From an uncultured Amaricoccus sp. (GTDB taxonomy: Bacteria; Pseudomonadota; Alphaproteobacteria; Rhodobacterales; Rhodobacteraceae), in contig NZ_CALAGI010000089.1 in assembly GCF_937891315.1 (NCBI RefSeq), positions 1-35,658 of the forward strand: a stretch of 35,658 nucleotides of DNA, written 5' to 3'. Every line of letters begins with the position of its first letter. Positions within the stretch are counted from its first letter, which is position 1. Made by a program: the position numbers and the translations under genes. This document shows, piece after piece, positions 33,327-35,658 of the stretch. A model generated the notes under the pieces. That model saw only the letters and a list, made by a program, of their open reading frames with translations. It was not told where the DNA came from and ran no database searches.

Positions 33327-34322
33327 TCAGCCCTTCCGAAGCGCGATCTCGTCGAGCAGGATCTCCGCCGCCAGATCGGGGACGATACGGCCCGCCTCGA
33401 CCTCCGCCACCAACCGCGCGCGCGTGGCCGCGGCGCGGGGATCGGCGGCCAGTCGGGCGATCAACCCGGATTCCACCGTCCGGCTGAAGGCGGAGACCGC
33501 CTGCTCTCGCCGCCGCGCGTCCCAGCTTCCGTTCGCCCGCCGCGCGGACACCAGTTCCTCCACCGCCCCCCAGGCGCCATCGAGACCGTCGCCGGTCAGC
33601 GCCGAGACGCAGAGTACCTTGGGAAAGCCCGGCGGATCGCCCGCCGGCGGCCGAATCAGCCGTGTCGCTCCGGTATAGTCCGCCCGCGTCCGCTCCGCCT
33701 GGGCGCGCAACTCGCCGTCCGCCTTGTTGACGAGGATGAGGTCCGCCATCTCCATGATGCCGCGCTTGACGCCCTGGAGTTCGTCGCCCCCGGCGGGTGC
33801 GATCAGCAGCACGAAGATGTCGGTCATCTCCGCCACCATGGTCTCGGACTGACCGACGCCGACCGTCTCGACCAGGATCACGTCGGCGCCCCAGGCCTCG
33901 ACCAGCGGGATCGCCTCGCGCGTGCGCCGGCCGACACCGCCAAGGCTCGCCTGGCTCGGCGACGGCCGGATGAAGGCGCGGGGGTCGCGGGACAGCAGCT
34001 CCATGCGGGTCTTGTCGCCGAGGATCGAGCCACCCGAACGCGCCGACGAAGGGTCCACCGCGAGCACGGCGAGCCGCTTGCCGGCCTCGATCAACCGCAG
34101 CCCGAGACTTTCCACGAAGCTCGACTTGCCGACGCCGGGCGTGCCGGTCAGCCCGACGCGCACCACCCCGCGCCCCGGCCCGAGTCGCGTGAGCAGCTCG
34201 CGCGCCGCGGCGCGATGGTCCGCGCGGGTGGATTCGACGAGGGTGATGGCGCGCGCCAGCGCCCAGCGTTCGCCGGCGGCGACGCCCTCGGCCAGCACGG
34301 CGGGATCGGGTGCATCACGCAA
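33327..34322 (-). CDS. meaB: Methylmalonyl-CoA mutase-associated GTPase MeaB
   Basis: A 331-residue G3E-family GTPase (MeaB/ArgK) that guards methylmalonyl-CoA mutase, helping load intact adenosylcobalamin and eject damaged cofactor. The P-loop is GLTGTPGVGKSS (about 57-68), then DPSSARSGGSILGDKTRM (switch region with the conserved Asp), VETVGVGQSE (G3) and LVNKADGE (G4). A C-terminal dimerisation region is present to the stop. No ATG is near the correct N-terminus: TTG at 34322 directly follows an in-frame stop, and GTG at 34298 is the alternative. The mutase genes are not in this window. It is divergent from the DUF3108 gene and convergent with gltA. Confidence 0.9.
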   Translation of the reverse strand: MRDAPDPAVLAEGVAAGERWALARAITLVESTRADHRAAARELLTRLGPGRGVVRVGLTGTPGVGKSSFVESLGLRLIEAGKRLAVLAVDPSSARSGGSILGDKTRMELLSRDPRAFIRPSPSQASLGGVGRRTREAIPLVEAWGADVILVETVGVGQSETMVAEMTDIFVLLIAPAGGDELQGVKRGIMEMADLILVNKADGELRAQAERTRADYTGATRLIRPPAGDPPGFPKVLCVSALTGDGLDGAWGAVEELVSARRANGSWDARRREQAVSAFSRTVESGLIARLAADPRAAATRARLVAEVEAGRIVPDLAAEILLDEIALRKG

Positions 34323-34438
34323 GCTTCACCATCGCGTTCCACTTCGGTCTTGGCGTTCCGTCGCCTGTTTGGCATACCCGCGCACGACTGTCCCGCTCCT
34401 TCTTGATCTCATTCCTTCCTGACGCGCGAGGCTCGCCG

Positions 34439-35066
34439 ATGCCGTATCTCCGCTCCGCCATGGGCGGCGCCCTGCTCGCCGCGGCGATCACCGCGCCCGC
34501 CGGCGCCGAAACGGCGATCTTCGATTTCTATATCGCCGGGATCAAGGCGGGCGAGGCCCGGCTCGACCTGTCCGAGACAAAGGGCGCCTATCAGGCGAAG
34601 AGCCGGATCGACGCGGCGGGCCTCGTCGGCGCGCTGGTGACGCTCTCCTACGACGGCAGCTCCTCGGGGCAGCTGACCCGCGACGGCGCCCCGGTGCCGA
34701 GCCTCTTTCAGGCGCATTCGGTGACGCCCCGCACCGACCGGCGGACCCGCATCGAATGGAAGGACGGGGTGCCATCGTCGGTTTCGGTCGAGCCCGCGCG
34801 CAAGAAGGCGCCGGACCCGGCGAAGCAGGGGGGCACGCTCGATCCGATCGCCGCCGCCTTCGCCGTCTTGCGCGACCTGCCGCGGGACCAGCTCTGCGAC
34901 AAGACACTGATGGTCTTCGACGGCTCGCGCCTGTCGCGCCTGCGGCTCGAACCCGCGCGGGACACAGGCGACACCTTCACCTGCGACGGCAAGTACGCCC
35001 GGGTCGAGGGCGAGGCGCATTCCCTGTCGAGCCAGCGCGACTTCCCGTTCCAGCTCGTCTATGCCG
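34439..35066 (+). CDS. DUF3108 protein, 3' end cut by a junction
   Basis: An exported protein of the DUF3108 family, whose function is not established. MPYLRSAMGGALLAAAITAP is a signal peptide (probable cut after AGA, about residue 22). The mature part begins ETAIFDFYIAGIKAGEARL and continues with conserved blocks: GLVGALVTLSYDG, IEWKDGVPSSVSVEPA, QGGTLDPIAAAFAVLRDLPRD, CDKTLMVFDGSRLSRL and FPFQLVYA. About 25 further C-terminal residues would be expected. Instead, homology stops at about 35065 and the frame runs on, without any stop, through antisense triosephosphate isomerase to the window end. ATG at 34439 is the natural start. The gene is therefore 3'-truncated here, by rearrangement or misassembly. 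Confidence 0.8.
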
Positions 35067-35658
35067 AGCAGCCGAACGGCGTCGGCGTCGCCCATCAGGC
35101 TGCCCAGCACCTTGCGAATATGCGCGTGGGCTGCGGCCACCTCGGCAACGGTGGGAGTCTTGCCGGTGCCGATAGCCCAGACCGGCTCGTAGGCAACGAC
35201 GAGCTTCGCTGCCGTCGAACCTGCAGGCACGCTGCCTTTGAGCTGCGTTTCGAGCACGGTCAGGGTCTTGCCGCCCTCGCGCTCGGCCAGGGTCTCGCCG
35301 ATGCAGACAATCGGCGTCAGACCGGCACGCCACGCCGCTTCGGCCTTGGCACGCACGATGATATCGGTCTCGCCACAGTCGCTGCGGCGCTCGGAGTGCC
35401 CCACGATCACATGGCTGGCGCCGGCGTCCTTCAGCATTTCCGCCGAAATGTCGCCGGTATGGGCACCGCTTGCCTTGGCATGGCAGTTCTGGCCCCCGAC
35501 CATCAGGCCGCTGCCCTTGACCGTTCCGGCTACCGCCATCACCAGCGTCGCCGGCGGGCAGACGAGCAGTTCGCGGTCCGACCAGCCGGCCTGGCTCATG
35601 CCGGCCGCGACATCCTTTGCAAGCGCCAAGGCATCGCTGGTGAGACCGTTCATCTTCC
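35065..35658 (-). CDS. tpiA: Triosephosphate isomerase fragment, both ends missing
   Basis: This minus-strand fragment encodes most of triosephosphate isomerase, which interconverts dihydroxyacetone phosphate and glyceraldehyde 3-phosphate. It enters at the right edge in the WKMNG of the family's GNWKMNG start, so the first ten or so residues lie outside the window. VIVGHSERR (catalytic His region) and AYEPVWAIGTGKTPT (catalytic Glu and flexible loop) are intact. After GDADAVRLL, where YGGSV and the phosphate-binding end should follow, the frame enters the antisense of the DUF3108 gene. About 50 residues, including the phosphate loop, are lost. If the junction is real the enzyme would be inactive. 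The frame stays open to 34409, but that part has no homology. Confidence 0.85.

Noticed and set aside
34409..35653. A single 414-residue minus-strand protein with TPI at its N-terminal part
   Set aside because: Only the first 195 or so residues resemble TPI. The rest is the antisense of the DUF3108 gene, so it is a junction artefact of open GC-rich frames and not a fusion protein.

Overview
The window is GC-rich chromosomal DNA of an alphaproteobacterium, most likely a member of the Rhodobacterales. The evidence is the gene set and local order: purA with a DUF2842 gene, serC-serA, comEC divergent from gltX with gltA behind it, a CreA-family protein and a ThuEFGK-type sugar transporter. No tRNA, rRNA, CRISPR array, integrase or insertion sequence was seen. 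Most of the window is housekeeping and core metabolism.

Layout. 237-1678 (-): an orphan ParA-type ATPase followed by an atypical short-chain dehydrogenase. 1859-3466 (+): prfC. 3728-4192 (+): an Lrp/AsnC regulator. 4323-5656: a 70-residue secreted protein divergent from a TetR regulator, with two matching palindromes around the promoter of the small gene. 5775-8566 (-): a purA, DUF2842, creA, thiamine pyrophosphokinase run. 8666-9100 (+): a half-size EamA transporter. 9260-12125 (-): serC-serA with a structured leader. 12274-13290 (-): an RTX-repeat protein. 13450-16133 (-): a MotA-like and MotB/OmpA-like pair that resembles an ion-driven stator. 16269-17722 (+): SPFH protein plus NfeD. 17912-18799 (+): a choline-kinase-like phosphotransferase. 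19010-23234 (+): a complete trehalose/alpha-glucoside ABC importer. 23341-27846 (-): an alpha-glucosidase and, 6 bases behind it, an MmeI-like restriction-methylation enzyme. 27946-30072 (-): comEC. 30145-32974 (+): gltX and gltA. 33327-34322 (-): meaB. 34439-35658: a DUF3108 protein whose 3' end is joined abruptly to a piece of triosephosphate isomerase read from the other strand.

How the parts work together. The importer would bring in trehalose or related alpha-glucosides and the convergent GH13 enzyme would split them in the cytoplasm. SerA and SerC are consecutive steps from 3-phosphoglycerate to phosphoserine. The SPFH/NfeD pair is a membrane quality-control module. The MotA-like/OmpA-like pair probably couples ion flow to something at the peptidoglycan, but its target is unknown.

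The least ordinary items are: the DUF3108/TPI junction at about 35065; the low-GC target-recognition part of the MmeI-like enzyme; the paired operator-like palindromes at 4586-4664; a structured intergenic repeat in three copies (5658, 17674, 33052), one of which supplies the end of nfeD; and the stator-like pair with its long periplasmic coiled coil. Most start codons were re-chosen from ribosome-binding sites and family N-termini, and several genes use GTG or TTG.
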